Of a stretch of DNA of 41,218 nucleotides, positions 1 through 7,990 are shown in pieces. The stretch covers positions 1 to 41,218 of the forward strand of contig JAFSSM010000025.1 in the NCBI GenBank assembly GCA_017451025.1. Direction: 5' to 3'. A program made the translations under genes and the position numbers. Below the pieces are notes generated by a model. That model saw nothing but the letters and a program-made list of their open reading frames with translations. It did not search any database and was not told where the DNA came from. The DNA is from Synergistaceae bacterium. GTDB taxonomy: Bacteria; Synergistota; Synergistia; Synergistales; Aminobacteriaceae. Position 1 is the stretch's first letter. Every line of letters starts with the position of its first letter.

Positions 1-69
1 CCCGCCAGCTACGACAAGAGAGCCGGAGATCCTCTCTATTACTCCTTTAATTTCTTTCTTCTCAGGCAT
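1..69 (-). CDS. ntpA: V-type ATPase catalytic subunit A (5' end only)
   Basis: Only the first 23 codons are inside the window; the rest lies beyond base 1. The reading starts at ATG 67-69 and begins MPEKKEIKGVIERISGS, then LVVAGG, which resembles the N-terminal beta-barrel of V/A-type ATPase subunit A (a G-x-I-x-x-I-x-G-x-x-V pattern). Subunit A carries the ATP-hydrolysing site in the soluble V1 head. It follows ntpG by 22 bases on the same strand, which is the usual place for A in bacterial V-ATPase operons. The call rests on a short stretch plus strong context. Confidence 0.82.
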   Translation of the reverse strand, partial: MPEKKEIKGVIERISGSLVVAGG

Positions 70-91
70 TTAATATCTCCCGCCTCCTAAT

Positions 92-424
92 TTACCGTTC
101 CGCAAAAATATCCATACCTACGGCCTTTTCCACACTGCCCCGTATTGAGGCTAACCCTGCGCCAGTTGCTCCCGAAGGCCCGGGCACAGGCAGGACGCTC
201 GTATGATACTTGTCATTAATCTCTTCGACTTTGCTCGTGAACTCCACAAACAAATCTTCCTGTATGAACACGACTGCGTAATCTTCACGCGCTAACTGCT
301 CAAGTGTAGCCTCGAACGTCCCCCGTGTCTCAGGGGTAAGCACTACACTCCGAATGCCCACAGCCTGGAAGGGTAACGCCATCTCGTAGCTTCCTACAGC
401 CGCCATCGGTCTGCTATCTGCCAT
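92..424 (-). CDS. ntpG: V-type ATPase subunit F (E. hirae NtpG type)
   Basis: A 110-residue protein, about normal for this small central-stalk subunit that sits at the V1 rotor. It starts MADSRPMAAVGSYEM and keeps the family's early alternation of hydrophobic strands (AAVGSYEMALPFQAVGI) and the middle AVVFIQEDLF segment. The open frame extends 18 codons further upstream, but ATG 422-424 is preceded by AAGGAGG at ideal spacing, so I start there. It overlaps the end of ntpC by 11 bases, indicating translational coupling. In archaeal naming this is subunit F; E. hirae calls it NtpG. Confidence 0.88.
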   Translation of the reverse strand: MADSRPMAAVGSYEMALPFQAVGIRSVVLTPETRGTFEATLEQLAREDYAVVFIQEDLFVEFTSKVEEINDKYHTSVLPVPGPSGATGAGLASIRGSVEKAVGMDIFAER

Positions 425-1424
425 TGCTGAGAAGCCTCCTTCCAAATTCACGGTCAAGTCCTCCAGCAACGCACACAAGAGCTACGCGCATGTTCCGGGC
501 TTCTGCTTCCTTCGTGAGCAGATAGAGCAGGACATTCGCCGGAGCATCCATCGAGTACTTCGCGCTCTCTAACACCTTCAGCAGGTAGTCATCGAGGGCT
601 TTCGACACATCGGACAGCGCGGCCTTCATGTCGTTCTGTTCACCCAGAGCACCGAGCACAGCTCCGATGTCCGTGTACGACAGAATGCGTCCCCAAGTCT
701 CCTGAGGCTCAGCCAATAACTTGGCCATGTCGTCAGCCCTTATAGTCCCGCCATCGTGGAAGAATGGCAGTGCTTTAGCAGGGTCATACTTTATACGCGC
801 AAGCCTTACCGCACTTCTGAGGTTCTCCGCGTCAATCTTGCACTTCACCCAGTGAACAACGTCGGACATGTTCAGACCTTCCGCAACATTGAGCATTGCC
901 CTGAACATCTGATGGTCTATCAGCAGTTCAACGGCCTGTGCGTTCTTGCTTGCGTCCCAGAGCTGCCAGCACTGGGGGATTAAGTCCGTCAAGCCATAGG
1001 GCAGGAATCCGTATTCCTCAGTCTCGATTGCGTTGGTGAGTTCATCAACATCAATCGTGCCTAACTTCGAGAGAAGATCATACCTTCTGCCTTCTGACTC
1101 ACCGCCCCTGACCTTGAACAGTCCCTTTAACAGAACCTTCACGTTGTGGAAGTCGTAAGGCAGCCTGAAAATATCCAGCAGTCCCTTATCAGGCACAAAT
1201 GACTCAAGCTCCGTGCAAGTCGCCAGAATCTCCGAGTCTATGGCCTTGTCGAAATTGCTGTTTGCCCCAGAAATCCACTGTGAATATGACGTTTCGCCCA
1301 GTGCCTTCACTGCGTCGTCAATCCCTGCGCTGTCCATAAGGCGCGAGAAAAATGCCGTGTCCAGTATGTGATTTTCCATACCCCGCAAACGTGCTACGGT
1401 GTATACGTAACTCACACCCAGCAC
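414..1424 (-). CDS. ntpC: V-type ATPase subunit C (d-type rotor adaptor)
   Basis: A 336-residue protein starting MLGVSYVYTVARLRGMEN. The Y-x-Y-x-x-A-R-x-R-x-x-E opening is characteristic of the subunit C/d family, the funnel-shaped adaptor joining the central stalk to the membrane K ring. The length is typical of the family and the protein is mainly helical with no membrane segments. It lies between ntpE (4 bases upstream) and ntpG (11-base overlap). The identity is supported by the opening motif and by position in the operon. Confidence 0.88.
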   Translation of the reverse strand: MLGVSYVYTVARLRGMENHILDTAFFSRLMDSAGIDDAVKALGETSYSQWISGANSNFDKAIDSEILATCTELESFVPDKGLLDIFRLPYDFHNVKVLLKGLFKVRGGESEGRRYDLLSKLGTIDVDELTNAIETEEYGFLPYGLTDLIPQCWQLWDASKNAQAVELLIDHQMFRAMLNVAEGLNMSDVVHWVKCKIDAENLRSAVRLARIKYDPAKALPFFHDGGTIRADDMAKLLAEPQETWGRILSYTDIGAVLGALGEQNDMKAALSDVSKALDDYLLKVLESAKYSMDAPANVLLYLLTKEAEARNMRVALVCVAGGLDREFGRRLLSNGR

Positions 1425-1428
1425 CCCC

Positions 1429-2013
1429 TTACGCCAGCAGCCGCTTCACGACTTCGGTCTCAATGTCTGCGCGGGCATCCTCAATGAGCATGTCCCACGA
1501 GCAATTTGTGTCAATGCGGTCGTTCCTCAGCACAAAACCTCCGGTTATCGGGAGTCTTTCAGGGCTGAGTGTCAATGATGTGCTGTGCGAAGCGTTGTAG
1601 CCGTCAAGCCATCTCTGGTCGAGGTGCTTTTCGTTTTTGCCGACAAACACAACCTCTTTGCCGGTAACTACTGCAGCCGCCATCAGCTTATCGGCGAACT
1701 TCACGTACTTATCCGGAGCCATCTCCGCAAGCTGCTTCAATGAGGCTTCGAACGCTTCAGTAACGAGTCTCTGACGCACACCGAGATCTATTCTTTTTGC
1801 GTCAAGTTCTGCTACGATCTCACGCCTCTTCAGAACTTCAGGCTCTTCTTTCGCCAGACGCGACGCATACGAATCCTGTACTGCCTTAATTTCGGCGTTG
1901 ACCGAGCGGCTTATCTCCCGGACTTTCGCGTCGTTCTCGGCTTCGAGTGCCTTGATCTGTGCCTGCGATTCGGCCTTTATTTTTGCTTTTATGTCTGCAA
2001 GTGCCATCGTCAA
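1429..2013 (-). CDS. ntpE: V-type ATPase peripheral stalk subunit E
   Basis: A 194-residue protein. The first ~85 residues are a charged Ala/Lys/Glu-rich helix (ADIKAKIKAESQAQ...LEAENDAKVREISR), as in the long coiled-coil arm of subunit E, which pairs with the NtpF/G-type subunit. The C-terminal ~100 residues are a mixed domain, including GGFVLRNDRIDTNCSWD. G-G-(F/V)-x-L-x-x-x-x-x-I-D-x-x-(F/W) near the end is the recognisable subunit E feature, contacting the head. The ATG lies 12 bases after ntpK. Confidence 0.9.
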   Translation of the reverse strand: MTMALADIKAKIKAESQAQIKALEAENDAKVREISRSVNAEIKAVQDSYASRLAKEEPEVLKRREIVAELDAKRIDLGVRQRLVTEAFEASLKQLAEMAPDKYVKFADKLMAAAVVTGKEVVFVGKNEKHLDQRWLDGYNASHSTSLTLSPERLPITGGFVLRNDRIDTNCSWDMLIEDARADIETEVVKRLLA

Positions 2014-2025
2014 ACACCTGCCCGT

Positions 2026-2514
<489 letters not shown>

Positions 2515-2538
2515 TTACACGTTCCTTTCACGAAAAAT

Positions 2539-2601
2539 ATAGTGCTTAGTGTCTAGTGTTTAGGGTTTAGGCTAATCCCTAGCCCCTAACACCTAGCTCC
2601 T
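2539..2601. repeat. Degenerate 7-nt tandem repeat forming an inverted repeat between ntpI and ntpK
   Basis: The plus strand reads as nine consecutive 7-nt units: ATAGTGC, TTAGTGT, CTAGTGT, TTAGGGT, TTAGGCT, then AATCCCT, AGCCCCT, AACACCT, AGCTCCT. The first five are TTAG-rich and the last four are close to their complement. The element therefore folds into a stem (GTGTT-AGGG-TAGG arms between 2556 and 2592). It overlaps the ntpI stop codon (2593-2595) and fills most of the gap before ntpK. It has no T-run after the stem, so it is not a classic terminator. It may be an intergenic repeat, an RNA processing or stability element, or a partial attenuator. Confidence 0.7.
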
Positions 2602-4590
2602 CACATTTACATATTCCTGTGAGAGCGTCAACGGGGTAAACGGTTCTCCGCCTCCCGTGTAAAATTTGCCGAAAAATTCTACATACTGAAGCCTTAACGG
2701 GTGAACGAATGACCCCAGAATGTTTATTGCTATGCTGAAAATATGTCCGCCGATTATCACGACTACAGCGATAAGCCAGCCGATATAGGGAATATCTGCC
2801 GCCAGACCTCCCAGAAGGTTAATCACCATTCCGATAACTGCCGAGCCGAACCCTAACGCCAACAACCTGCTGTAGCTGAGAATATCGCCCAGATATGACG
2901 TTGAACCGTAAAGCGCAAGGAAACCGTTGATGATTTTCTTGAACCAGTTAGGCTCGCCCTTGCCAGCATAGATGAAAATTATCACAGCTCCGAGTCCTGC
3001 CATTCCGCCGCCGACCTGTATGAAATGAGGAGGAAGCATTCCGCCGAGTCCTACACCGTACAGGCACAAGCCCACAATCAGCAGGAACCACGACAGATCA
3101 TTTCCCAGTGCGTCGATGAACTCTCCGTGCCTGAGCTTGTCGTAACACGCAATCAGCAATCCGAACATCAGGTGAATTACTCCCAGCAATAACGATATGC
3201 CGAGTACCTGCATCGGGTTGGTCATCGGGTCAACGAGCATCAACGCATTCTTCAGAGGAATCAACGGAGGAAGGAAGCTGTCGATGAAATTTCCGAAGAA
3301 CGACCCGGAAATTACTCCGTATATGAACGTCGACACCGAGCAGAACAGGAACAGCTTGATGAAGTCCTTAACGCCCGGAGCAATCTTCTTGTACTTCCTG
3401 AACACCCACAGAATCGTCCCGCACACAACCAGCGCGTACCCTGCATCACCTAAGCACATTCCGAAGAATATCCAGAAGAACGGCGCAAGTAATGGTGTCG
3501 GGTCAATCCCTCTGTACTTCGGCGAGGAATAAAGCTCCGTCAAAATGTTGAACGGCCTGACTGTATCACCGTTGTTGAGCAGTGAAGGAGGCTCTTCGTC
3601 CGGAGCTGGTGCTGAATACGTCAGCTCAATATCCGTGCCGATTGCCTCGATGCTCTGGCGCAATGAGTCTGCCTTCTCCGCCGGCACCCAGAACTTCGTC
3701 AGCATTGTGCTGGCTGTCTCGTCGCTGGAGGCCATTCCGTTATAGCGGTTCGCAAGGCTGTTGTAGTAGTCCGAGAGTTTCTGCACCGTCGGAACATTAG
3801 CCTGTGCAATCTCTGCCATCTTACGGCCAAGTTCAGCCTCTTTCGCTTCAAGCTCACTTACTGATGCTGTGAACTTCTCCTTTTCCTCGTCGGGTGTTCC
3901 TGTCAAACTTGCGGGGATTTCGACGAGTGAGAGTCCGTTTTTCGCGCAAACTTCCCGAATTTCCGGCTCAATTGCGCGTGAATAAATTACTGCGGCGTAT
4001 ACATCTTGAGCCTTCTCGTCGTAAGGAGCAATAATCAGTTCCGAGTCGTCCTTATACTTCGAGAAATCCCCAAGTGCTGCCTTGAACCCGCTTATGTTTG
4101 CGGCCTTAATGGTACCTGTCAGGCCCGTAACTGTACGAGTTCCTTCCGTAATGACTGACAGGGGATAAGGGAAGAACGAGAGCGCAGAAAGAAGGGATAC
4201 GTTCATTCTGGCTTCAGAGAGCTTCACACGAACATCTCCTGTCTCGCGTTCGGTCTCGCGGGTTTTCTCGCAGACCGCCTTCAAATCCGTTTTGGCCGCC
4301 AGCTCCTCAAGTTCTGTCATCGTAACGTCAGGCCGTTCACCGAGCATCCTGTCAAGTGCAGGTACAGGATCAACGTAGTGCGGTGTGAGCGTTCTGGTCA
4401 GATAACGTACGTCTGAGAGCTTTTCGTCGGTCTTCGCAATCAGTGCCTCGATGTCAGCAGGAGGCGTAAATGTCTCTTCGGAAGTGCTGATAATCTGGCA
4501 GGCACCAGATTCTTGAAGGACTGCGGCGATTTGTTCATGAACGGATTTGTGATAATACAGTTCTGCCTTCTTAAGCCTGGCTACTCCCAT
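2593..4590 (-). CDS. ntpI: V-type ATPase membrane stator subunit I (a-type)
   Basis: A 665-residue protein with a soluble N-terminal half (to ~345, with coiled-coil parts near 100-130 and 240-290) and a C-terminal membrane half with about seven to eight helices from ~365. The segment LSYSRLLALGFGSAVIG around Arg575 holds the arginine that faces the rotor ring and is needed for ion transfer in this family. The end, EFFGKFYTGGGEPFTPL, is the conserved C-terminal signature. The length is usual for bacterial subunit I. The start ATG 4588-4590 overlaps the end of ntpF by 20 bases. Context and motifs agree fully. Confidence 0.96.
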   Translation of the reverse strand: MGVARLKKAELYYHKSVHEQIAAVLQESGACQIISTSEETFTPPADIEALIAKTDEKLSDVRYLTRTLTPHYVDPVPALDRMLGERPDVTMTELEELAAKTDLKAVCEKTRETERETGDVRVKLSEARMNVSLLSALSFFPYPLSVITEGTRTVTGLTGTIKAANISGFKAALGDFSKYKDDSELIIAPYDEKAQDVYAAVIYSRAIEPEIREVCAKNGLSLVEIPASLTGTPDEEKEKFTASVSELEAKEAELGRKMAEIAQANVPTVQKLSDYYNSLANRYNGMASSDETASTMLTKFWVPAEKADSLRQSIEAIGTDIELTYSAPAPDEEPPSLLNNGDTVRPFNILTELYSSPKYRGIDPTPLLAPFFWIFFGMCLGDAGYALVVCGTILWVFRKYKKIAPGVKDFIKLFLFCSVSTFIYGVISGSFFGNFIDSFLPPLIPLKNALMLVDPMTNPMQVLGISLLLGVIHLMFGLLIACYDKLRHGEFIDALGNDLSWFLLIVGLCLYGVGLGGMLPPHFIQVGGGMAGLGAVIIFIYAGKGEPNWFKKIINGFLALYGSTSYLGDILSYSRLLALGFGSAVIGMVINLLGGLAADIPYIGWLIAVVVIIGGHIFSIAINILGSFVHPLRLQYVEFFGKFYTGGGEPFTPLTLSQEYVNVRS

Positions 4591-4906
4591 ATTTCTTGAT
4601 CACCTCTTCCGTTATGAATGAAGCAGCTGCAGGTATTTTGCTCTTCTGCTTGTCGTAGAACGCCTTAGCGTCGGCCTCGCGCTTCGCCAAAAGAGTTTTG
4701 GCCTTCGTTTCGGCTGCTTCCTCTGCCCTGCGAATCTTGTCCCTGAACTGGCGGGCTGCGTTCTGCCTGGCTTCCTTGAGGGAATTTTCAGCATCCGCAC
4801 CTGCACGGTTCAGCTTCTTGGCCGCGTCCTCTTTGGCTTTCAGCACAGCATTAGCCGCCTGAGTCTCTGCAGCTTTGATCTCGGCTATAGTAGGGTTATC
4901 CGCCAT
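4571..4906 (-). CDS. ntpF: V-type ATPase peripheral stalk subunit (NtpF / archaeal H, G-like)
   Basis: A 111-residue, highly charged, almost purely helical protein (MADNPTIAEIKAAETQAANA, then many K/E/A/R residues, with ITEEVIKKYG at the end). This is what the family of coiled-coil partners of subunit E looks like. The ITEEVI-K-YG tail is typical of the AhaH/NtpF group. It is the first gene of the operon, with AGGAGGTGAG before ATG 4904-4906 and a promoter about 70 bases upstream. Individual family members are poorly conserved, so position carries much of the weight. Confidence 0.85.
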   Translation of the reverse strand: MADNPTIAEIKAAETQAANAVLKAKEDAAKKLNRAGADAENSLKEARQNAARQFRDKIRRAEEAAETKAKTLLAKREADAKAFYDKQKSKIPAAASFITEEVIKKYGSSQA

Positions 4907-4972
4907 AGTATGCTCACCTCCTGCCTATGAATAGGTATGTGAAAAAATTGTAGATATGGATTGAACTGGATA

Positions 4973-5001
4973 ATTATACAAAAATTTCATGCTCATTCAA
5001 C
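4973..5001 (-). promoter_or_regulatory. Sigma-70-type promoter of the V-ATPase operon
   Basis: On the minus strand TTGAAT (5001-4996) is separated by 17 bases from TATAAT (4978-4973). The RNA start would fall near 4966, giving a leader of about 60 bases that contains a small CCTAT/ATAGG hairpin (4924-4935) just before the ribosome site of ntpF. It lies immediately after the terminator that ends the ispE transcript, which supports an independent start. Confidence 0.65.
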
Positions 5002-5018
5002 CAGAAAACAAACGGGCA

Positions 5019-5048
5019 AAAAAAATCCCCCCTGACCTGCAGGGAGGA
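5019..5048 (-). terminator. Rho-independent terminator after ispE
   Basis: On the minus strand CCTCCCTG (5048-5041), a 5-base loop and CAGGGGGG (5035-5028) form an 8-bp stem with one G-T pair, followed by A and eight T (5027-5019). It lies 15 bases past the ispE stop and separates the ispE/ilvE transcript from the V-ATPase operon. Confidence 0.85.
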
Positions 5049-5062
5049 GAATACGTTATCGC

Positions 5063-5851
5063 TCAAAAATAGAGCACATGTTTTACGTAATCCGGCCAAG
5101 TAAAAATCGTTGGCTTATTCAGCACAGCAAAGGCCGCACTTCCTGAGCCGGACACTCCCCAAGCATCTGCACCTGCCCTCTCGAACATCCTGAACAGTTC
5201 ATTATATTTTGGGTGGTCTTTCAGCAGCACTTTAAGGAAGTCGTTGGGCAGAAGTCCGACTTTTCTGCCCGCGTTTGCGTGATAGATGTCCCGCATTTCC
5301 GTCCTTGCCAGCATCGTATCAACACCAAAGCCCATTGCGTCGAGTTCGGCATATGCCTGAGCTGTGTTTGTCTGCCATTCGGGAACTGCTATAACTCCGT
5401 GAGGTTCATGCTCCTTGACGGATTCAATGTGCTCACCTATTCCGGAGACTAGTGCAATATTCAGGAACGAGCACAAAAACGGCACATCAGCTCCGATTTT
5501 TGCGGCGACGCGTTCAGCCCCTAACCACTTAAGGATTGCGGCAGCATTTCCTGACCCTGCACCTAAACCTGAACCTGGCGGAATGCTCTTGTGAATCTTC
5601 ACGTTCAGGTAAGGTATCCTGAATCCCTCTGTTCTGGCAATTCTGAGAGCCTTAGCTACGATGTTTTCGCCGTCAAGCGGAATATTTGCAGTAACTTCGT
5701 CCCTGTTGCCGGAGGCTGGCGAAATATAAAGCACATCTCCCGACGGAATCCGCAGGAATGTTGACACAAGATTATGATACCCGTCCGGCCTCTTGCTGAT
5801 TACGCGGAGAGTAAGGTTAAGTTTTGCGAAAGTCGGCAGAATTACACGCAT
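5063..5851 (-). CDS. ispE: 4-diphosphocytidyl-2-C-methyl-D-erythritol kinase
   Basis: A 262-residue GHMP kinase that phosphorylates CDP-ME in the MEP pathway of isoprenoid synthesis in the cytosol. Visible motifs are the N-terminal FAKLNLTL with active-site lysine, RPDGYHNL, the ATP-binding glycine-rich loop PPGSGLGAGSGNAAA, GADVPF with the catalytic aspartate, and the GVSGSGSAAFA motif near the end. It is slightly short for the family. The frame opens 12 codons earlier, but MRVILPTFAKLNL is the normal N-terminus. Its ATG 5849-5851 overlaps the end of ilvE by 10 bases, implying coupling. A terminator follows. Confidence 0.95.
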   Translation of the reverse strand: MRVILPTFAKLNLTLRVISKRPDGYHNLVSTFLRIPSGDVLYISPASGNRDEVTANIPLDGENIVAKALRIARTEGFRIPYLNVKIHKSIPPGSGLGAGSGNAAAILKWLGAERVAAKIGADVPFLCSFLNIALVSGIGEHIESVKEHEPHGVIAVPEWQTNTAQAYAELDAMGFGVDTMLARTEMRDIYHANAGRKVGLLPNDFLKVLLKDHPKYNELFRMFERAGADAWGVSGSGSAAFAVLNKPTIFTWPDYVKHVLYF

Positions 5852-6906
5852 TCGGTCCACCCGAACGGATCCGGCCTCTTGCCCCACTGAATACCTGTAA
5901 GTTCATCGTAGAGCTTCTGCGCTACCGGCCCGATCTTGAAGTCGTTAACCGTGTATGCCTTGCCGTTGTAGAACAGCTCGCCGATCGGTGAGATTACTGC
6001 TGCTGTTCCGGTCCCGAAGGCTTCCTCAAGCTCTCCGTTCGCCGCCGCGCCCATAAGCTCGTCAACACTAAGGAGTCTTTCTTCTGCGGGAATGCCCCAG
6101 TGTCTCAGGACTTCCAGGCATGATTTGCGGGTGATGCCTCCAAGAATTGAGCCGTTCTCGAGTGAAGGAGTTACCACAGTGCCCTTAATCTTGAACATGA
6201 CGTTCATTGCGCCGACTTCCTCGATGTATTTCCTGTGAACGCCGTCAAGCCACAGCACTTGTGAATACCCCTTAGCGAGTGCACGGTCTCCTGCCCTGTT
6301 GCTGGCCGCGTAGTTGCCTCCGCATTTCGTGTAGCCTGTTCCGCCGCGTACTGCCCTTACGTCTTCGGTCTCGAGCATAATTTTCACGGGCTTGATGCCT
6401 TCAGCAAAATAGCTTGCGCTCGGCGAAGTGATTACGACGAAAATAGCCTTGTGGATCCCGTGCAACGCAAGCTCCTCGTCTGTGGCGAAGATGAACGGCC
6501 TGATGTATAACGACGTACCCTCACTTGAAGGCACCCATGAAGAATCTATCCTGACTAGTTCCCTGACTGCCTCAAGGAACATCTCTTCGGGGACAAGCGG
6601 AAGTCCGATACGTTCTGCTGATACGTTGATGCGCTTGGCGTTCTCGACGGGCCTGAAGAGATGAACGCTTCCGTCCGCCCAGCGGTAGGCTTTCATTCCC
6701 TCGAACACTGTGTTGGCATACTGTATTCCGTCGCCTGATGGCATAAGGGACAGCGGACCGTAAGGAACTATACGGGGATTGTGCCATTTTTCGGAGTCGG
6801 TGTAGTCCATGATGAACATGTGGTCGCTGAACACTGAACCGAAGCCTAATTTGTCCTCAGGGGGCATTTTGCCGGGATTTGTTGTCTTGGTGATACTGAT
6901 CTGCAT
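5842..6906 (-). CDS. ilvE: Branched-chain amino acid aminotransferase (class IV PLP fold)
   Basis: A 354-residue enzyme exchanging amino groups between Val/Leu/Ile and 2-oxoglutarate, needed for synthesis or catabolism of these amino acids. The Schiff-base lysine is Lys194 in GYTKCGGNYAAS. QYANTVFEGMKAYR, FRPVENAKR, YIRPFIFATD and GSILGGITRKS are family blocks of the longer (~350-residue) BCAT subgroup. It starts at ATG 6904-6906 after AAAGGAGAT, 43 bases beyond the MgtC-like gene on the same strand, and it is coupled to ispE by a 10-base overlap. Confidence 0.95.
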   Translation of the reverse strand: MQISITKTTNPGKMPPEDKLGFGSVFSDHMFIMDYTDSEKWHNPRIVPYGPLSLMPSGDGIQYANTVFEGMKAYRWADGSVHLFRPVENAKRINVSAERIGLPLVPEEMFLEAVRELVRIDSSWVPSSEGTSLYIRPFIFATDEELALHGIHKAIFVVITSPSASYFAEGIKPVKIMLETEDVRAVRGGTGYTKCGGNYAASNRAGDRALAKGYSQVLWLDGVHRKYIEEVGAMNVMFKIKGTVVTPSLENGSILGGITRKSCLEVLRHWGIPAEERLLSVDELMGAAANGELEEAFGTGTAAVISPIGELFYNGKAYTVNDFKIGPVAQKLYDELTGIQWGKRPDPFGWTECV

Positions 6907-6949
6907 AATAGATCTCCTTTGTGTAGATAATTATTTGGATGATGGTATT

Positions 6950-7681
6950 TTAGCTCATTTCCTCAATATGGTGAATATAGTCAAGGGAGCGCAGAGCCTC
7001 GATAATGTCCTTGTGCTTTCTGTAGGTCTTGAAGTCGCGCTCGCTTATTGTGATTGAGACGGAATATACGCTAAGGCCGGAATTTGCATAGGCAGGGTTG
7101 GCCTCTATGTCGTCAATCTTTAAGCCTAATCTGCGGATAGTTGCAACGAAGTCCTGAAGGTTATAGCTGTTCTTGAGTTCAAGATGAACCTCGAAGTGAT
7201 TCGACCTGTCCTTAAGGAATGCTTCGATTATTGGCAATTGTGAAATGCACACGAGCAGAGCGATGAACGATATTAACGTTATCGTGTAGAGTCCTGCGCC
7301 GGTAGCAAGCCCTATTATTCCGCTGGCCCAGAGTCCTGCTGAAGTAGTGAGGCCTTTGATCTGGCTTCGGGAGCTGAACAGAATAGAGTTCCCGCTTATC
7401 ATTGCGACAGATACTACGGAAGCGGCGGAGATAGCGGCGAAATTTTCCTTATTGTAGGTCATGATGGACAGGTCGATCATTGCGGCAACAGAAGAGGCCA
7501 TAGAGATTAGGATAAACGTTCTGAGTCCTGCGGAATGCCGTTTGCTGGAACGTTCACATCCGATGAGTGCGGCGAGAGCTACGGCTAAAAATATCCGGAA
7601 CAGTATGGAGTATACATTAATGTATGACGACCAGCTGCCTAAGTACGAGGCTATAGGGTCATCGATAAAGGAATTGCCCAT
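6950..7681 (-). CDS. MgtC/SapB family membrane protein with C-terminal ACT-like domain
   Basis: A 243-residue protein with about five membrane helices in residues 20-155 and a soluble C-terminal ~75 residues. The MgtC core motifs are clear: FRIFLAVALAALIGCER, HSAGLRTFILI, and GLTTSAGLWASGIIGLATG. The tail (HFEVHLELKN...DFVATIRRLGLKI) resembles the ACT-like cytoplasmic domain of MgtC proteins. The family is linked to Mg2+ limitation, acid and survival in hosts, acting in some species by modulating the F-ATPase; substrate transport is not established. The ribosome site AGGAGATGA is somewhat far (about 13 bases) from ATG 7679-7681. Downstream is ilvE. Confidence 0.85.
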   Translation of the reverse strand: MGNSFIDDPIASYLGSWSSYINVYSILFRIFLAVALAALIGCERSSKRHSAGLRTFILISMASSVAAMIDLSIMTYNKENFAAISAASVVSVAMISGNSILFSSRSQIKGLTTSAGLWASGIIGLATGAGLYTITLISFIALLVCISQLPIIEAFLKDRSNHFEVHLELKNSYNLQDFVATIRRLGLKIDDIEANPAYANSGLSVYSVSITISERDFKTYRKHKDIIEALRSLDYIHHIEEMS

Positions 7682-7990
7682 AATAATGAAATCATCTCCT
7701 GAAACATAAATTTGTGATGGCGAGTGCCTGGTGATGCGCAGCCCGAAATTACAAGAATTGATGCCGCTGTGCGGAATTTGCTGCTATTCTACACCAAAAT
7801 AAAAGGCACTTCCCGTGAAATGAGAAATGCCTTCTTGTCTTGGAAAACTTTGTGTTCTCGGAACATCTAGTTCATCAAACTTGGTATCAGTTTGGCTTGC
7901 AACATCTCCTTGTGCGCAAAATTTTTTCGTGCAAATTGTTCACTGTCTCTCGTGGATTGTGCCTGATATTCCGCACCCAAGCTCCATTTC
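7682..7990. other. Intergenic region of about 300 bases
   Basis: It holds the leader of the MgtC-like gene (7682-7794), a minus-strand terminator (7797-7833) and 157 bases (7834-7990) downstream of the PD-(D/E)XK-like gene in which I see no gene. The 61-codon plus-strand frame at 7840-8025 has no ribosome site and runs into the end of that gene. No convincing promoter was found for the MgtC-like gene; TAGAAT next to the terminator is a weak -10 candidate. Confidence 0.5.
7797..7833 (-). terminator. Rho-independent terminator before the MgtC-like gene
   Basis: On the minus strand AAGGCATTTCT and GGGAAGTGCCTT (stem 7833-7803) pair over about 11 bp with a few G-T pairs and a loop of eight or nine bases, then TTTTATTTT. 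It lies 158 bases past the stop of the PD-(D/E)XK-like gene and probably ends its transcript, isolating the MgtC/ilvE/ispE genes. Confidence 0.8.
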
